64,000 nt of DNA from CAJOLV01 sp045631885 (lineage in GTDB: Bacteria > Bacillota_I > Bacilli_A > RFN20 > CAG-826): assembly GCA_045631885.1 (NCBI GenBank), contig JAZQVN010000010.1:32967-96966 (forward strand). The letters run 5' to 3'. The translations under genes were made by a program, and so were the position numbers. Below the pieces are notes generated by a model. The model did not search any database. It worked only from the letters and a program-made list of their open reading frames with translations, and had not been told where the DNA came from. Shown here in pieces: positions 9,653-18,897 of the stretch. Within the stretch, counting starts at the first letter, position 1. Each line of letters begins with the position of its first letter.

Positions 9653-10114
9653 ATGAAAAAGAGAAATTTCTTATTCGTAAGTTCCTTATTACTCACATTA
9701 GGAATGGCCGCGATGGTCGGCTGTGGCCCTACAGATAGTGGCGGCAGCGGCGAAGGCGACGGCGGCGGCGGCACCGGACCTGGTGGTGGCGGCTCCGGCG
9801 GTGGCGGAGGCGGTGGAGGTGATCCAACACCTCAGACATTTAACCAAACATATTACTTCTTCTTAGATTATTCTCACTCTGATGAAAGTAATCCATTTAA
9901 GAAAGTCCAATGGTATAGGGGACAACCTTTAGGTTCAGTACCAGAAGGCTGCTCATTAACTAGCGAAAATGCCAGCGATCCATTATTCCCGGTCTTCTTA
10001 GGATGGTCAGAATATTCTTCCTCCTTAGATGATTCAAAACTTTGGAATTTTGCCACTGACTTTAAACAAACTCAAACTGTTTATCTCTATGGCATCTGGG
10101 TCGCGAACGACTAA
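9653..10114 (+). CDS. Lipoprotein with polyglycine spacer and InlB B-repeat-like (Flg_new) domain
   Basis: The 153-residue protein has a lipobox ending at Cys24 (MVGC), then about 35 residues that are almost all glycine with a few Ser, Asp, Pro and Thr. It ends with one compact domain whose pattern (FLGWSEY, then FKQTQTVYLYGIWV) matches the Listeria-Bacteroides/InlB B-repeat family: an FxGW core and a terminal LYGxW strand. Such repeats are surface beta modules. It lies 2 nt after one pullulanase and 19 nt before another. A role in docking or binding near those enzymes is inference. Confidence 0.7.
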   Translation: MKKRNFLFVSSLLLTLGMAAMVGCGPTDSGGSGEGDGGGGTGPGGGGSGGGGGGGGDPTPQTFNQTYYFFLDYSHSDESNPFKKVQWYRGQPLGSVPEGCSLTSENASDPLFPVFLGWSEYSSSLDDSKLWNFATDFKQTQTVYLYGIWVAND

Positions 10115-10133
10115 TATATAAAGGAGTTATATT

Positions 10134-12764
10134 ATGAAAAAACTTTTATTAAAAAGTTTATTTGTGGGGGCTCTAACACTTACCTTAGCTGCTTGTGGCG
10201 GTGGTGACCAAGACGGCGGAGGCGGCGGAGGTGGCGGAGGCGGTGGCTCCAATGTCCCGACTTACAACGAACCTTCTATCCAATTCCATTATCAAAGAAA
10301 AGATAATGAGTATGATGATTGGGATATGTGGATTTGGGAAAGAAATAAAGACGGCGCCGGATTCGACTTTAACGGTCGTGATGATTGGGGCGCAGTTGCA
10401 TCATATCCTCTTTCCACTTGGACAAACCCAATTGCTAATGATTTAGGTTTTATCATTAGAAAAGGTGGATCATCTTGGTCTGCGAAAGATTGCGGTGGAG
10501 ATGACTTATATGTCGACTTCTCCTTATATCAAAAAGACGCGAAAGATGTTTATCATCTTTATCTCAAGAGTGGAGATAGCAACATTTACACTGATGGTGA
10601 AGGCACAATGAAAGGTGCAATTACCTTATCAACATTTACCACAGTGAAAAACTTCGCAGTAAATGCGAATATGAAAATCAATAGCTATAAGTTATTTGAA
10701 GGTGAAGAACAAATCTTTGAAAAAACTAATGTTAATAGCATTATGATTAGAGATTCTTTACCAAATAATAAAGAAGTCGATTTCACTAAATCTTACACAA
10801 TCACATTAATTTTAGAAAATAATGATGAAGTTTCCAGTGAAATTGGTAAAACAAAACTCTATGGTACCGATGAATTTGGTGCGCAATATAACTATACAGG
10901 TAATGACTTAGGAGCAACCTACACTCCATCAGCCACAACCTTCAAAGTTTGGGCTCCATTCTCTACTATTAAATTAAATATTTATAATAGTGGTACACCA
11001 GGTAGTTTAGGTGGTTCAGAAGTCCACTCATCTTATGACATGGTCAAAGGTGAAAAGGGTGTTCACTCTGTCGTCGTTGATGGTGACTTAGAAGGTAAAT
11101 ACTACACATACGAAGTTACCAACGCAACATATACCGCAAGAGAAGTCGTTGACCCATACGCCAAGAGCGCAGGCGTCAATGGTTTAAGAGGCATGATTGT
11201 TGACTTCAGCAAAACTAACCCAGAAGGTTGGGATGAAGTCGAACCATTACAAATTGATAGAAAAGCTTTAACAGTTTATGAAACACATGTCGCTGATGTG
11301 ACATCAAGTGAAACTTGGACTGGTACAGAAGAAAATCGTAAACTCTTTAAAGGTATGTATGAAAGCGGCACAACTTATACCGCAGATGGTAAGACAGTTA
11401 AGACCGGTTTCGACCACATTAAAGAATTAGGCGTTAACGCTGTTCAAATTATTCCATTATTTGACCAAGCTAATAACGAAATTACTAAATCCTTCAACTG
11501 GGGCTACAATCCTCTTAACTACAACGTAGTTGAAGGTAGCTATTCCTCCGATCCACGTGATGGATATGTGAGAATTAGAGAATTCAAAGAATTAGTCAAA
11601 GCTTATCATGACGAAGGCATGAACATTATCATGGACGTCGTTTATAACCACCATAATGGTGCATTAGGTTCTAACTTCGATGTCTTATTCCCAGAATATT
11701 ATTACCGTTACACTGATCAAGGTGCTTTAAGTAATGGTTCTGGCTGTGGTAATGAAACAGCTTCTGAACGTTATATGTTCCGTAAATTCATGATTGAATC
11801 CACAGCATTCTGGGCCGAAGAATACAAATTAGGCGGCTTCAGATTCGACTTAATGGGATTACATGATTTAGATACCATGGAACGATTAACTGCTAACTTA
11901 AAAGAAATTAATCCTGCTATCACCGTTTACGGTGAACCATGGGCCGGTGGCACAAGCCCATTACCAAGTTCTGATGCTGCGACTCAAGCAAACGGCAACA
12001 AATACGTTGGTTATGGTGCATTCAATGACCAAATGAGAGATGCCTTAATTAAAGGTGGTCTTAATGGTAAAACCTCTCTTGGTTGGATTACTGATGTTAG
12101 TAAGAGCGTTGCTCAATCCGACGCTAATAAGATCATTGCTGGTGTCAAAGGTATCACCTCTGGCGCAGTGAAGATTGAAGATCCAGATAAGACAGTTAAT
12201 TATGTGACATGTCACGATAATTACACATTATATGACCGTATTAAAGCGACTGGTAAATTCGCTGAAACAAGCGATGAAGAAATCGCCAAGATGAATACCC
12301 TTGCTAACGCAGCGGTCTTCACATCTCAAGGTACTTCCTTCATGTTAGCGGGTGAAGAATTTGTCAGAACTAAAGGCGGCAATGAAAACTCATATAATGC
12401 TTCTTACAAGGTTAATGAATTAGATTATGCCTTAAAGATTAAACATCTCAAGACATTTGAAAACTATCAAAAATTAATCGCTTTGAAGCAAGACTTAGAT
12501 GGCTTACATCTTGGTAAAGATGATATCGCTGATGTTAACCCAGTCTTCAATGCTAGCTTCTCAACATTAAGCTACACCTTAAACGATGAAGCAAATGACC
12601 GTACATATAAGGTTATTCACGTCAACGGTTTAGGCGATGAAGCGACACAAGATTTAGAAGGTTATACATTATACTTAGCCACTGTTCAAGGTGAAGCGTT
12701 AGAGTTAACTGCGACAACTGCGTTACAACCATTTGAAACAGTGATTGCTTATAAAGCTAATTAA
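10134..12764 (+). CDS. Lipoprotein type I pullulanase with CBM41 and polyglycine spacer
   Basis: The 876-residue enzyme is anchored by a lipobox (LAAC, Cys21), followed by an 11-glycine run. The CBM41 starch-binding domain spans about residues 43-150 (FHYQRKDNEYDDWDMWIW; GFIIRKGG). A CBM48-type N domain lies at about 258-340, then the GH13 barrel. The barrel has the type I signature NWGYNPLNYN, nucleophile Asp572 (GFRFDLMG), acid/base Glu601 (YGEPW) and Asp695 (TCHDNY). It should debranch alpha-glucans bound at the cell surface. It shares the whole fold with the enzyme at 6609 but differs in the anchor and in GEPW versus GEGW. Confidence 0.94.
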   Translation: MKKLLLKSLFVGALTLTLAACGGGDQDGGGGGGGGGGGSNVPTYNEPSIQFHYQRKDNEYDDWDMWIWERNKDGAGFDFNGRDDWGAVASYPLSTWTNPIANDLGFIIRKGGSSWSAKDCGGDDLYVDFSLYQKDAKDVYHLYLKSGDSNIYTDGEGTMKGAITLSTFTTVKNFAVNANMKINSYKLFEGEEQIFEKTNVNSIMIRDSLPNNKEVDFTKSYTITLILENNDEVSSEIGKTKLYGTDEFGAQYNYTGNDLGATYTPSATTFKVWAPFSTIKLNIYNSGTPGSLGGSEVHSSYDMVKGEKGVHSVVVDGDLEGKYYTYEVTNATYTAREVVDPYAKSAGVNGLRGMIVDFSKTNPEGWDEVEPLQIDRKALTVYETHVADVTSSETWTGTEENRKLFKGMYESGTTYTADGKTVKTGFDHIKELGVNAVQIIPLFDQANNEITKSFNWGYNPLNYNVVEGSYSSDPRDGYVRIREFKELVKAYHDEGMNIIMDVVYNHHNGALGSNFDVLFPEYYYRYTDQGALSNGSGCGNETASERYMFRKFMIESTAFWAEEYKLGGFRFDLMGLHDLDTMERLTANLKEINPAITVYGEPWAGGTSPLPSSDAATQANGNKYVGYGAFNDQMRDALIKGGLNGKTSLGWITDVSKSVAQSDANKIIAGVKGITSGAVKIEDPDKTVNYVTCHDNYTLYDRIKATGKFAETSDEEIAKMNTLANAAVFTSQGTSFMLAGEEFVRTKGGNENSYNASYKVNELDYALKIKHLKTFENYQKLIALKQDLDGLHLGKDDIADVNPVFNASFSTLSYTLNDEANDRTYKVIHVNGLGDEATQDLEGYTLYLATVQGEALELTATTALQPFETVIAYKAN

Positions 12765-12782
12765 CCTATTCTCAATTTGATT

Positions 12783-12810
12783 AGCGGCTCGTATGAGTCG
12801 CTTTTCTTTT
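12783..12810 (+). terminator. Intrinsic terminator after the surface pullulanase operon
   Basis: An 8-bp stem with one G-U pair (agcggctc 12783-12790 / gagtcgct 12795-12802) and loop GTAT is followed by TTTCTTTT. It separates the surface pullulanase genes from glgB. Confidence 0.85.
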
Positions 12811-12896
12811 ACTTTGTATTTTATTTAAAATAAATAAAAATTGATTTTATAAGGGCAAGTATTTTAAAGTATTAATAGATATTAAGGAGGCTTTTT

Positions 12897-14789
12897 ATGG
12901 CTTACGGATTAGTATATGACTTTTTGATGGGTCAATGCATTGATGCCCACAATTATTTTGGTGCCCATTTCGTTGAAGGCGAACATGGCGAACATGGCGT
13001 AGTATTTAGACTTTACGCTCCATGCGCGGATGACGTGAGTGTTATCGGCGATTGGAATAACTGGGACGTCACAGCAAACAAGATGAATAAAATTGATGAT
13101 AGTGGTGTTTGGGAATGCTATATCCCAGATTTAAACAATTATCAATGTTATAAATTCCACTTCAGAAATGCGAAAGGTGAATATGTTGATAAAGCCGACC
13201 CATTCGCTTTCTATTCAGAAAATAGACCAGGCACATGCTCAAGATTATTCGATAATCGTAACTTTGCTTGGCATGATGATGATTGGCTCCGTCAAAGAAG
13301 TAGAAACTTCGATAGACCAATGTCCATTTATGAAATGCATTTAGGTAGCTGGTACGGCAAAGCCGCGGATGGTCACACATTATCTTATGAAGAAATCGCT
13401 GACCAATTAATTCCATACATCAATGGTATGGGTTATACACACGTGGAAATTATGCCAATCGTCCAACACCCATTCGATGGTTCTTGGGGTTATCAAGCGA
13501 CAGGATTCTTCTCCGTTGATAGCAAATACGGAAATCCATTCCAATTAATGAGCTTAATCGATAGATTACACCAAGCCGGAATCGGCGTTATCGTCGACTT
13601 TGCTCCAGTGCACTTTGCCACAGATAGATGGGCCCTCGCTGAATTCGATGGTACATATTTATTCGAATATAACAACGAATGGAGAGTATCTCCATGGGGT
13701 TCCTATCAATTCGATTTAGGCAAAGATCCAGTTAGATCCTTCTTAATGAGTGCGATGAATTACTTTGTTGATTATTTCCACTTCGATGGTATCAGAGTGG
13801 ACGCGGTCAGCAATATCATCTATTACAATGGTAACTGCAATATCGGTTTAAACGAGGGTGCGGTTGAATTTATCAAGAGATTAAATGCGAAAATCCATAT
13901 CGCTCATGACTCTGTCATGATGATTGCTGAAGATAGCACAGCTTTCTCAGGCACAACTAGACCAATCGAATATGGTGGTCTTGGTTTTGACTATAAGTGG
14001 GACTTAGGTTGGATGAACGATACATTAAAATACTATGGTTTAGACCCAATCTATAAGAAATATGACCATAACAAATTAACATTCTCCATGGCTTATTTCT
14101 ACGCTGATAACTTCATGCTTCCACTTTCTCACGACGAAGTCGTGCACGGAAAAGGAACCATCATCAATAAGTTATGGGGCGATTATGACAATAAATTTGC
14201 TTTACTTAGAAACTTATATACCTATCAATTTGCTCACCCAGGTAAGAAACTCAACTTCATGGGTAACGAATTAGGTACATTTGATGAATGGAATGAATCT
14301 AGAGGCTTACAATGGGATTTGAAGAGATTCCCAAAACACGACTCTATCACTAGATTAGTGAAAGACCTCAACTTCATTTATCGCGCCTATAAACCAATGT
14401 ATTTTGAAGAACACAATCCAGTTCACTTTAACTGGTTAATGGTCGATAACGCTGATCAATCCGTCTTCGCTTTTGAAAGAGAAGCCCAAGGTGAAGTGTT
14501 AGTCTTCGTCTTCAATATGACTCCAAACTATTATGAATTCATCAATATTCCACTTCTCCACGAAGGAAAATATGAAGAAATCTTAAATACTGATAAAGAT
14601 GTTTATGGTGGTAATAACCAATACAATGGTTTACCATGCGAAACCTCTCCAGGTTCATTTGAAGGCAAACCATTCCATATGTGCATCAAATTAGGCAGCT
14701 TCACAGCCTGCATCTTTAAAAAGATGAATGAAGAACCTGCACCAAAGGTTGAAAAGAAATCAACAGTAAGAAAAAGCACGAAGAAATAG
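12897..14789 (+). CDS. glgB: 1,4-alpha-glucan branching enzyme
   Basis: GlgB makes alpha-1,6 branches in glycogen. The 630-residue cytoplasmic protein has an N-terminal CBM48 domain (about 30-115), then a GH13 barrel with GIRVDAV (nucleophile Asp302), IAEDS (acid/base Glu345) and LSHDEVVHGKG (Asp413), which is diagnostic for branching enzymes. The last ~20 residues are a Lys/Thr-rich tail (STVRKSTKK) outside the family core. A strong Shine-Dalgarno (aaggagg) precedes the start. It is followed by glgP; no glgA or glgC is in the window, so complete glycogen synthesis cannot be shown here. Confidence 0.95.
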   Translation: MAYGLVYDFLMGQCIDAHNYFGAHFVEGEHGEHGVVFRLYAPCADDVSVIGDWNNWDVTANKMNKIDDSGVWECYIPDLNNYQCYKFHFRNAKGEYVDKADPFAFYSENRPGTCSRLFDNRNFAWHDDDWLRQRSRNFDRPMSIYEMHLGSWYGKAADGHTLSYEEIADQLIPYINGMGYTHVEIMPIVQHPFDGSWGYQATGFFSVDSKYGNPFQLMSLIDRLHQAGIGVIVDFAPVHFATDRWALAEFDGTYLFEYNNEWRVSPWGSYQFDLGKDPVRSFLMSAMNYFVDYFHFDGIRVDAVSNIIYYNGNCNIGLNEGAVEFIKRLNAKIHIAHDSVMMIAEDSTAFSGTTRPIEYGGLGFDYKWDLGWMNDTLKYYGLDPIYKKYDHNKLTFSMAYFYADNFMLPLSHDEVVHGKGTIINKLWGDYDNKFALLRNLYTYQFAHPGKKLNFMGNELGTFDEWNESRGLQWDLKRFPKHDSITRLVKDLNFIYRAYKPMYFEEHNPVHFNWLMVDNADQSVFAFEREAQGEVLVFVFNMTPNYYEFINIPLLHEGKYEEILNTDKDVYGGNNQYNGLPCETSPGSFEGKPFHMCIKLGSFTACIFKKMNEEPAPKVEKKSTVRKSTKK

Positions 14790-14820
14790 TTTTATTAAAT
14801 AATTTTAAAGGGGAAATTTT

Positions 14821-17226
14821 ATGTTTCAAAACACAAAAGCTTTTAAAAGTGAATTCACTAAAAGAATGCTTGAAAGATATGGTTTAACCGTTCCAGAAAG
14901 CCATGTCTCTGAAAGATATGAGATTTTAGGCGAAATGGTGAGAGACTACGCTAATGTCAACTGGAAACAAACCCATGATGACACAGTGCGTAAAGACCAA
15001 AAAACACTCATCTATTTCTCAATGGAATTCCTAATTGGCCGTTTATTAGTGAATAATATGCAAAATTTAGGCATTTATGAAATCGCTAAAGATGGTTTAG
15101 AAGAATTAGGTGTCAATATTCACGAATTAGAAGAACAAGAATCTGACGCTGGTTTAGGCAATGGTGGTCTTGGCCGTCTTGCCGCATGTTTCTTAGATTC
15201 TATCGCTTCCTTAGGTTATATTGGTCACGGTAACTGTATTAGATATCAATACGGATTCTTTAAACAAAGAATTATCGATGGTAAGCAAAGAGAATTACCG
15301 GATCAATGGTTAACTAATGGTAACGTTTGGGAAGTCAGAAAGAACAAATACGCCCAAGAAATTAAGTTCTATGGTTCACCAGAAACTTATATGAAACCAG
15401 ATGGTTCTTATGGAATAAGAACAAAAGACGCGGTTATCGTTAAAGCCGTTCCTTATGATGTTCCAGTCGTAGGTTATAGAAATAACCACACTAACTCATT
15501 AAGACTTTGGAATGCTGAACCAACCACTCACCATTTACCAAAGAACACATCCTTCAACGAATACTTAAACTTCTTAGAAGAAATGTGCTATGGCTTATAT
15601 CCAGATGATTCCACAGAACACGGACGTATTTTAAGATTACGTCAACAATATTTCTTAGTTTCCGCTGGTTTACAATCTGCGTTACAAAGCTTCTATCAAC
15701 ATCATGGAACATTAATTGGCGTTCATAAAAACTATGTTTTCCAATTAAATGATACCCACCCAATCTTAGCGATTCCTGAAATGATGAGAATCATGATTGA
15801 TGAATACGAAATGGAATGGGATGATGCTTGGAACGAAGTCAAACAATCAATGGCCTTTACTAACCACACAGTTATGCCTGAAGCATTAGAAAAATGGCCA
15901 GTCATGTACGTGCAAAATTTAATTCCACGTGTTTACATGATCATCGAAGAAATCAATCGTAGATTTAATATCGAAATGAATGAAAAAGGTATTGATGAAT
16001 CCGCGAGATGGGCGATGAACATCATTAAAGATGGTCAAATCCATATGTGTAACTTAGCAATTTATACCTGTTTCTCTGTTAACGGTGTTGCTGCGTTACA
16101 TACTGAAATCATCAAACACGTCACATTTAAAGAATTCTACAATTACATGCCAGAAAAATTTAATAACAAGACAAACGGTGTTACCCATCGTAGATGGTTA
16201 TTAAATGCTAACCCAGCTTTAGCCAAATTAATCACAAGTAAGATTGGCGAAGACTGGATTAAAGACATGGAGAAAATTAAAGCTTTCGAAGCCTTTGCGA
16301 ATGACAAGAAAGTTCTTGATCAATTAGTGAAGATTAAATTAGAAAATAAGAAAGCTTTAGCGGATTATATTTTAGAACATAACCATGTTGAAGTTGATAT
16401 CAATTCTATCTTTGATGTTCAAATTAAGCGTTTGCACGCTTATAAGAGACAATTAATGAATGTCTTCCACATCATTTATCTCTATCAAAGAATGAAAGCG
16501 GATCCAAACTTCAGAATTTATCCAAGAACATTTATCTTTGGTGCGAAAGCTGCGCCAAGCTATGTCTATGCGAAGAAGATTATCGAATTAATCGTCGCTG
16601 TTGCTGATGTCGTTAATAACGATGAAGAAACAAATAAATACTTAAAAGTTGTCTTCTTAGAAAATTATGGTGTCACTTTAGCCGAAAAGATCATCCCAGC
16701 TGCGGATGTCAGTGAACAAATCTCTACCGCTGGTAAAGAAGCTTCTGGTACATCCAATATGAAGTTCATGATGAATGGTGCGATTACATTAGGCACAATG
16801 GATGGTGCGAATATTGAAATCGTCGCTAACGCTGGAAAAGATAACGCAGTTATCTTCGGTTTAACAAATGACGAAGTCGAAGAGCTCAATAGAACCGGCT
16901 CTTATAACCCATGGGATGTTTATAATTCCGATAGCAGAATTAAAAACGTTTTAGATTCATTATTCCATGGTGAATGGTGCCACTATAAACAAGATAAGTT
17001 CTCTCTCATCTTTGATGAGATTATGAACCATCATGATCAATACTACATCTTAAAAGATTTTGATAGCTACGCTCTCGCACAAGAAAGAGTTGCAGAATTA
17101 TATCAAAATAAATATGGTTGGGCCAAGATGGCGTTAATGAATATCGCTAACTCTGGTTATTTCACCTCTGACCGTACAATTGAACAATACGCTAAAGAGA
17201 TTTGGAAACTCAAAAAAGTGAAATAA
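14821..17226 (+). CDS. glgP: Glycogen/maltodextrin phosphorylase
   Basis: This GT35 enzyme releases glucose-1-phosphate from alpha-1,4-glucan ends using phosphate and pyridoxal phosphate. The 801-residue length is normal. The PLP site is Lys648 in the signature EASGTSNMKFMMNG. Other family blocks are visible, such as GLGNGGLGRLAACF near residue 102 and QVKRLHAYKRQ-like VQIKRLHAYKRQ near residue 538. It lies 31 nt after glgB behind a Shine-Dalgarno aaagggg. Together with the debranching and branching enzymes it completes an internal alpha-glucan storage and use module. Confidence 0.96.
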   Translation: MFQNTKAFKSEFTKRMLERYGLTVPESHVSERYEILGEMVRDYANVNWKQTHDDTVRKDQKTLIYFSMEFLIGRLLVNNMQNLGIYEIAKDGLEELGVNIHELEEQESDAGLGNGGLGRLAACFLDSIASLGYIGHGNCIRYQYGFFKQRIIDGKQRELPDQWLTNGNVWEVRKNKYAQEIKFYGSPETYMKPDGSYGIRTKDAVIVKAVPYDVPVVGYRNNHTNSLRLWNAEPTTHHLPKNTSFNEYLNFLEEMCYGLYPDDSTEHGRILRLRQQYFLVSAGLQSALQSFYQHHGTLIGVHKNYVFQLNDTHPILAIPEMMRIMIDEYEMEWDDAWNEVKQSMAFTNHTVMPEALEKWPVMYVQNLIPRVYMIIEEINRRFNIEMNEKGIDESARWAMNIIKDGQIHMCNLAIYTCFSVNGVAALHTEIIKHVTFKEFYNYMPEKFNNKTNGVTHRRWLLNANPALAKLITSKIGEDWIKDMEKIKAFEAFANDKKVLDQLVKIKLENKKALADYILEHNHVEVDINSIFDVQIKRLHAYKRQLMNVFHIIYLYQRMKADPNFRIYPRTFIFGAKAAPSYVYAKKIIELIVAVADVVNNDEETNKYLKVVFLENYGVTLAEKIIPAADVSEQISTAGKEASGTSNMKFMMNGAITLGTMDGANIEIVANAGKDNAVIFGLTNDEVEELNRTGSYNPWDVYNSDSRIKNVLDSLFHGEWCHYKQDKFSLIFDEIMNHHDQYYILKDFDSYALAQERVAELYQNKYGWAKMALMNIANSGYFTSDRTIEQYAKEIWKLKKVK

Positions 17227-17227
17227 T

Positions 17228-17719
17228 ATGGCTATTGAATTAGAAGAATTATTTCTAGCCCAAAGTAAATTAGATCAAAGAATTGCTGAAGAGCATCACG
17301 TTACATATGAGTCCACCCGCGATAAACGCATTATGGCTTTAATCGTGGAAATCGGTGAACTCGCAAATGCGACTAGATGCTTCAAATATTGGTCTAATAA
17401 AGGTAGTGAAGCAAAAGATATCGTTTTAGATGAATATGCCGATGGATTACATTTCTTCTTATCTCTTGGTATTGATATCAATACCAAAAAGAAAGTGTAT
17501 CACATCACTAAACATCTCGATGATTTAACAAAACAATTCCATCTTGTTTATCATAACATTGATAAATTCTATAAAAACCAAGATGAAAAGAGTTATGTGA
17601 AAGCGTTCCAATCATTCTTAAATTTATTACCATTATTAGGGTATCGTTGGTCTAGCTTAAAAGATGCTTATTATAAGAAATTACAAGTTAATTACGATAG
17701 GCAAAATAACAATTACTAA
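17228..17719 (+). CDS. Dimeric all-alpha dUTPase family protein (dUTPase_2)
   Basis: The 163-residue protein matches the all-alpha NTP pyrophosphatase superfamily, dimeric dUTPase branch. It has the metal-binding helix EIGELANATRCFKYWS and the second motif DEYADGLHFFLSLG, giving the ExxE...DxxD-type arrangement. Such enzymes hydrolyse dUTP to dUMP and pyrophosphate, keeping uracil out of DNA. It starts 1 nt after the glgP stop, so it is co-transcribed with glycogen genes although functionally unrelated. Other nucleotide substrates within the superfamily cannot be excluded. Confidence 0.85.
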   Translation: MAIELEELFLAQSKLDQRIAEEHHVTYESTRDKRIMALIVEIGELANATRCFKYWSNKGSEAKDIVLDEYADGLHFFLSLGIDINTKKKVYHITKHLDDLTKQFHLVYHNIDKFYKNQDEKSYVKAFQSFLNLLPLLGYRWSSLKDAYYKKLQVNYDRQNNNY

Positions 17720-17725
17720 AAAAAT

Positions 17726-17750
17726 AGGATTCCGTAAGGAATCCTTTTTC
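17726..17750 (+). terminator. Intrinsic terminator between dUTPase and DUF523 genes
   Basis: A perfect 8-bp stem (aggattcc 17726-17733 / ggaatcct 17738-17745) with loop GTAA is followed by TTTTC. The A-rich stretch before it makes it usable on both strands, as expected between converging genes. Confidence 0.88.
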
Positions 17751-17755
17751 TTTCT

Positions 17756-18199
17756 TTATAACAATTCTTTTATCTCATCTTCAGAATAAACTTTTATTCC
17801 GTTTTCTTTTAATAACTTCGCGGTCACGCCCATGCCATCTATAAGAGTTTCGCTGAATGAGCCATCGTGGATTTGATGAGTGCCACAAGATGGGCTTCTT
17901 TCTTTTAAGACCGCGATTTTAATACCTAGATATAAACAGAGCATTAAGGCCTTCTTGGCCCCTTTATTGAACTCATAAGTAACATCGCTAACAGAGCCGT
18001 TTTTATGCTTCATAACTACGTTATCACCTTTAACTTCGCTCGGATCTCTAGGAATAGGTAAGCCGCCTTCTACTTCAGGGCAAAATGGAATAAGGTCGTA
18101 TTTTTCTAATAACGCCTCAATAGAAGAATTAAGATTATTTCCCCCGTTATATTTACAGTTTTCACCAATTAGGCAAGCGGATATTAAGATTTTTTCCAT
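17756..18199 (-). CDS. DUF523 family protein (TudS/YbbK-like)
   Basis: This 147-residue protein shows the DUF523 cysteine pattern: Cys9 (SACLIG), Cys15 (CKYNG), Cys40 (FCPEVEGGLPIPRDP) and Cys105 (ERSPSCG). Members of this family include TudS, which uses a [4Fe-4S] cluster to remove sulphur from thiouracil or 4-thio-UMP. The conserved cysteines here would allow such a cluster. The exact substrate of this protein is inference. It is transcribed from the opposite strand between the glycogen operon and the YgjP-like gene. Confidence 0.85.
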   Translation of the reverse strand: MEKILISACLIGENCKYNGGNNLNSSIEALLEKYDLIPFCPEVEGGLPIPRDPSEVKGDNVVMKHKNGSVSDVTYEFNKGAKKALMLCLYLGIKIAVLKERSPSCGTHQIHDGSFSETLIDGMGVTAKLLKENGIKVYSEDEIKELL

Positions 18200-18240
18200 A
18201 TTCGCCTATATTTTAAATATCTCTGCGAGATAAAACAAGG

Positions 18241-18246
18241 TATAAT
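18241..18246 (+). promoter_or_regulatory. -10 element 6 nt before ATG (predicted leaderless)
   Basis: TATAAT at 18241-18246 is followed by 6 nt and then the ATG at 18253. Transcription would begin at or next to the ATG, and no Shine-Dalgarno fits between. No clear -35 is visible. Confidence 0.55.
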
Positions 18247-18252
18247 GCTCTC

Positions 18253-18897
18253 ATGACAAGTAGTTTTGTTTACACAAAAGATGGAGTTAATTACGCGGTT
18301 AGTTTGACCACGAAAAGAACGAGAACGATTAGATATCGATATCGCGATGGAGGCTTTGTGGTAACCGCGCCTTTATTGACGAGCAAAGCAACGATTATTC
18401 AAGGTCTTGATAAGTTCTTTGATAGGTTAACAAAAGAGAACCCTCACTGCACAGGTTTTGGTGATGATTATGTCTACTTATTAGGCCATAAAATCGCGAT
18501 TCAAAGTGAAGGTAAGATTAACTTTTCAGATGGTAGTTCTATCATTTATGAGAGTCATGAAGAGCTAGAAAAGAAGCTTAAAAAATGGTTTTTAAAATAC
18601 ATCACAATCCGTCATAGACAAATTGAAAAAGAGATGAAAACTTATGAGAACAAGGTAAGGGTAAGAAAGATGTATACTCGTTATGGATCTAACTCAATTA
18701 CTCATAAAAGTATTACCTATTCAACTATATTAATGCATTATGATAAGGCGATTATTGATTCGGTAATTGTCCACGAATTAGCGCATTGTTTCCAGAGTAA
18801 TCACGGGGATAAATTCTACAAAATAGTCTACAAATACTGCCCAAATTACAAGGAATTGCATAAAAATCTCAGAAAGGGGAATTATCAAAATGATTAG
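18253..18897 (+). CDS. YgjP-like metallopeptidase-fold protein (DUF45)
   Basis: The 214-residue protein has the zinc signature HELAH at residues 174-178 and a third ligand candidate, His184, in QSNHGDKFY. This is typical of the YgjP/DUF45 (M48-like) family, and the C-terminal pattern YCPNYKELHKNLRKG is also family-like. Some members hydrolyse UTP; others accompany restriction systems, of which there is no sign here. It overlaps the next gene by 8 nt. The likely start is the ATG at 18253, placed 6 nt after a TATAAT box. Confidence 0.85.
   Translation: MTSSFVYTKDGVNYAVSLTTKRTRTIRYRYRDGGFVVTAPLLTSKATIIQGLDKFFDRLTKENPHCTGFGDDYVYLLGHKIAIQSEGKINFSDGSSIIYESHEELEKKLKKWFLKYITIRHRQIEKEMKTYENKVRVRKMYTRYGSNSITHKSITYSTILMHYDKAIIDSVIVHELAHCFQSNHGDKFYKIVYKYCPNYKELHKNLRKGNYQND

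Noticed and set aside
9730..9825. GGC-rich tract considered as a non-coding repeat or foreign insert
   Set aside because: It is in frame and encodes a glycine spacer after a lipobox, so it is coding rather than a separate element.
12819..12839. AT inverted repeat before glgB considered as a second terminator or operator
   Set aside because: It is made only of A and T, has no T-tract at the right place and a good terminator already lies just upstream.
18253..18897. YgjP-like gene as part of a restriction-modification system
   Set aside because: No restriction or DNA methyltransferase gene is nearby; the downstream enzyme is a SPOUT RNA methyltransferase.
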